Assembly (NCBI GenBank): GCA_014529385.2
Contig: CM043947.1
Span: 133,007,891 to 133,071,890 of the forward strand
Length of the DNA stretch: 64,000 nucleotides
Reading direction: 5' to 3'
Source of the DNA: Adiantum capillus-veneris
Lineage: Eukaryota > Streptophyta > Polypodiopsida > Polypodiales > Pteridaceae
The position numbers were made by a program, and so were the translations under genes. Positions 61,088-64,000 of the stretch are shown in pieces. The notes under the pieces are model-generated. The model was not told where the DNA came from. It searched no databases and was given only the letters and a program-made list of their open reading frames with translations. Position 1 is the stretch's first letter. Every line of letters starts with the position of its first letter.

Positions 61088-61957
61088 AGATCAATCTTTG
61101 AAAAGATCTTGGATCCATGGAGTCTATCCAACAATTTGTCAATTCTTGGAATTGGATACTTGTTCTTGACAGTCACTTGGTTAAGCCCATGATAATCTGT
61201 GCATAGCCACAAAGATCCATCCTTCTTTTTTTGAAAAAGAATTAGTGCACCCCAAGGAGAAGTACTAGGTCTAATGAACCCTTGCTCGATCAGTTGCCTA
61301 AGTTGTTCTTTAAGTTTTATAGCTTCTGGTCATGACATCTTGTACGGTCTCTTAGAAACAGGTTCACACCCAGGTATAGTTTCTATTCCATGATCTACCT
61401 CACAATATGGTGGCAGATTGGTCAAATATTCTGGGAAAACATCGGCATATTCTTTCAACCATTCTGGGTGAACGTTCAAATCTGATTGTTCCACCTTGTT
61501 AAGCTTCACAGCGTAAATCTGTTGTCCCTTTTTAAGTCCCTTTGAAAGTCTACTGGCTTTAACTAAATGAGCCTTGGGAATCCCATTTTTCCCTTGAACT
61601 AGAACTTCATTCCCGAGGTTACCTATGAACGTAAAGTTTCCTTGAGCACAATGAATATGGGCTTGGTTCTTTTTCAACCAATCCATTCCTAAAATTCCGT
61701 CATAAATTCCTAAAGGTAAGGTACGAAACTACACAGAAGTAGCATAACCCTCTAATTCAAAATCTATCAAGCCTGTAGAATGTTGAGATAACACTTTCTT
61801 CCCATTAGCTAGTTCTACTACTAGTCTACCCGCAGGATACTAGCTTAGCTTTAACTTTCTCATGCATCTAGGATATAGAAATGAATGCGTACTTCCACAG
61901 TCTATGAGGAATTCAACTTTATCACCTTGGCACACCAGGAGCTTGAATAACAACGTA
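61088..61957 (-). pseudogene. pol: Gypsy protease and truncated RT
   Basis: The protease active site reads LIDCGSTHSF (D-S-G expected, Ser to Cys), followed after stops by MDWLKKNQAHIHCAQG, the typical protease-RT linker. RT begins with [20 protein letters not shown] and a [20 protein letters not shown] block. It then stops at FSKIDL near 61,100, next to the RNase H connection. The central RT, including the catalytic YxDD box, is deleted. Confidence 0.8.
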
Positions 61958-62925
61958 CTACTGGCAAGTACCAGGATTATCTATGGCAGCATGCAGCACT
62001 GCCCTTTCGTCTGCTTCATCTCCTACAATCGGTTGTCCAACTGTAGCATTTTCCCTAGCAACTGCACCATGCCCTCGTCCTCTGCCTCCTCTTCCTCGTC
62101 CTCCACGATTATTCGGTTGACCTCTTCCATTGGCATTGAGAGGTACTGCATTTGCACCGGATGCATGAGACTTCTTGGGACACTTGTTTCTATAATGGCC
62201 GTACTCTTGGCATTCATAGCAGCGCACTTTGGGAAATTCGGTAGCAGTTGAAATAGCTACCACGGGACGATTCTGATAAGCAAGGTTCGTCTGTCTGTTA
62301 TATCAATTATTTTTTCTGGCCCTCTTCGCTAGGTAATTTCTTCTTCCCTTAGCAGCTTTCATGATTTCCATAGCTAATGGCTTGGCTCTTCACAAAGCAT
62401 CTTGCAATGTTGTTGGTCTAAGAGCTTCCAATCTACTGTTTAATGGTTATATGAGGCTTTGGTAGAACCTGGCCACTTGCTGTTTCAAGGTCATATTTGG
62501 CGCATATCTCTTCAGAGTCACGAACTTGGAGTAATACTCCTCTACAGTCAAGGATAGCTGCTTGTGTGAGAAAAACTCGTTCATTTTGATGGACCTATGA
62601 GCTGGGGGTAAGTAGCGTTCAATCACCGTAGTCTTAATTTCTTCCCATGACTGAGAAGATCCAACAATGTTGGAGTCCCGAAAATGTTGTTTCCACCATA
62701 TTTTGGCGTCTCCGGTAAGTCGAAACATGGCCAGGATAGTTTGATTCTACGGATGAGTTCCCGAAGCTTCAAAATAATCCTCCATGGCCTTGATCCAAAC
62801 CTCTGCATCTCGTTCCACGTTAACCCCTTCACCTTTGAAGTTGGGGGGTTGCGCTTGCTTGAGAAGAAGTTTTTTCTCCTGAATTGTTGTATAAAGAGCA
62901 GAAGGAGGTACCTACATGATTTCAT
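61958..62925 (-). pseudogene. gag: Gypsy gag with intact zinc knuckle (frame broken)
   Basis: The capsid core at 62,728-62,447 reads MFRLTGDAKIWWKQHFRDS and SLTVEEYYSKFVTLKRYAPN, typical of chromovirus gag. The nucleocapsid frame (62,263-61,958) has CYECQEYGHYRNKCP, a complete C-x2-C-x4-H-x4-C, and a following Arg/Gly-rich RGGRGRGGRGRG stretch. Stops separate the two. Confidence 0.85.
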
Positions 62926-63114
62926 AAGATCAGTAGACTGACAAATTTAAAGACTTATCACACGACTAAGATTTAACTTCAAAATAGACACAAGATTAAG
63001 ACACTCAATTCAAAAGACTTGGTTCTTTATTCATAAAGTGAATATTTACGAGGATAGCCTTACAAAAGAGGCTTAGGGTATCTCATCCTAAATTATTATA
63101 AATTTTTGCGGCAT

Positions 63115-63690
63115 CTAAAGAATCCGCATTGCCGATTGACTTGGAATATGGTGATACAAACGATGGGTGTTTGTAGTCACATTTCTACAATCTTCTAATT
63201 GATTGGTATAGTAGTTTCTATACTCATTGGAGATCGGGAAGTAAATTACAAGATCCATATTCTTACGGGTACTTTGAGGAATGGAAAAAGTTCTGAGTCT
63301 TTGATATGAAATTATCTCCACCACTTTCTCCCATAGCCATTCGTTCAAGGGTTTCTCCGTGCCTCTTGGATAAGTGGGAACAATGATAGTCGAGTTTGTA
63401 CCCAAGAAGTAGTACAACTAAACTACTCTCAGTTCATCTGCCCAGCGTAGTTTCTTTAAGTCTATGGTAAGAAATCCCAGCTTCCAAGCATTGATGTAAT
63501 AAATCCCACCTTCATTGCTCTAGTCAAGCTCCCAACCTTTATCTGCCCGAGTCGAATGAGGAGTGTGAGCCTTCATCAGTAGCTCCATCATGCTCCATCG
63601 GGAAGATAGTTTGGAGAACGATAGGCACTCTCATAAATAAGTTTGAAGACTTGGAACTTGCGATATTCAACCACAGGATCTTCCTAAAAA
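63115..63690 (-). pseudogene. Unidentified ORF in the gypsy leader, upstream of gag
   Basis: The open part (63,417-63,115, 100 residues, with GTEKPLNEWLWEKVVEIISY) can be extended upstream through a stop into WKLGFLTIDLKKLRWADELR. Trp-rich composition and continuity suggest a true former coding region between PBS and gag. The family is not recognised. Confidence 0.4.
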
Positions 63691-63788
63691 TGACGCATAA
63701 GCTTTGGATTAGCTATCCAATTTTTCTTGTTTTGAAAATTTTCAGACAATACTAATTTTTCCAAACTAACCTAGGCTCTTAACCCTAA

Positions 63789-63800
63789 GCTCTCATACCA
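63789..63800 (-). other. Gypsy primer-binding site (tRNA-iMet type)
   Basis: Minus strand TGGTATGAGAGC, one mismatch from the standard TGGTATCAGAGC, two bases after the LTR end. Confidence 0.85.
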
Positions 63801-63802
63801 GC

Positions 63803-64000
63803 TGTGAGGTCCCCTCCCTGTCTCACCCTGACAGAGCTGGAGGACACCTGACGATCGCTATATCCTATGCGGAAGCAAACTATAATTGGTTAAGAAGGAA
63901 ACCAATGGATGGTCTCTCATCACTTTATGAGTTGAGTCAAGTCACCAATGAAAGGAAACTAGCTCCGCCCCACAGGGGAAGCATAACTACGTATTATCGG
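63803..64000 (-). repeat. 5' LTR of the gypsy element (inner end; continues past the window)
   Basis: Matches 46,843-47,042 along its whole visible length (tgtgaggtcccctccc, ggacacctgacgatcg, aagaaggaaaccaatggatg, gcataactacgta). About one base in eight differs. Confidence 0.9.

Overview
This window is nuclear DNA from a large, repeat-rich land-plant genome. It holds plant-type Ty1/copia and Ty3/gypsy retroelements (one with a chromodomain), tRNA-iMet-type primer-binding sites, GT-AG introns of about 80-130 bp, long GA/CT and CA/GT microsatellites, and no recognisable single-copy host gene. A fern, lycophyte, bryophyte or gymnosperm would fit, but the sequence does not settle which.

Layout. 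1-17.5 kb: two decayed copies (3.4-6.8 kb and 11.6-15.1 kb) of a long coiled-coil ORF of unknown family. The second is followed by a gag domain, an ORF1-gag order like that of Tat/Ogre Ty3 elements, and each copy is followed by a related LTR-like repeat. An 18-bp perfect palindrome occurs four times upstream of the first copy. A 1.3-kb inverted-repeat element lies at 9.7-11.05 kb. 17.5-28 kb: a copia-type LTR relative, then a decayed Ty3/gypsy element with mutated catalytic residues and related terminal repeats. 28-35.1 kb: a (CT)73 tract and a degenerate Ty1/copia element with both LTRs and a perfect tRNA-iMet PBS. 35-46.8 kb: sparse remnants, namely an unidentified minus-strand ORF, a 670-bp TIR element with an 8-bp target duplication, a LINE ORF1 fragment, and a copia integrase fragment with its LTR. 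46.84 kb to the window end: a minus-strand chromodomain Ty3/gypsy element with an LTR of about 3 kb.

Main discovery. The integrase gene of that last element is interrupted, inside the IVSDRD motif, by a foreign 9.2-kb element (50,861-60,057) bounded by imperfect 33-bp terminal inverted repeats that start CATTAGGAAAAA. The element carries four convergent genes. Two on the plus strand: a 391-aa protein (three exons, intact; possible BAH-like and ubiquitin-like regions) and a broken second gene. Two on the minus strand: an intact, intronless 279-aa histone H3 variant and an intact four-exon 872-aa DDE transposase-like protein. The two halves meet at an 89-bp-arm hairpin. The H3 variant keeps the first nine residues of the mature H3 tail and a gap-free C-terminal histone fold, separated by about 180 unrelated residues. 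In the transposase-like protein the spacing of candidate catalytic and zinc residues (D388, D491, C511/C514, H752/H757, E777) closely follows that of RAG1/Transib. I read the unit as a chromatin-aware DNA transposon: a RAG1/Transib-architecture transposase travelling with its own H3 variant and two accessory proteins. That reading is inference; the TIRs, the insertion junction, the exon structure and the histone fold are directly visible.

Coordinates are approximate where an LTR edge is not defined by a motif.
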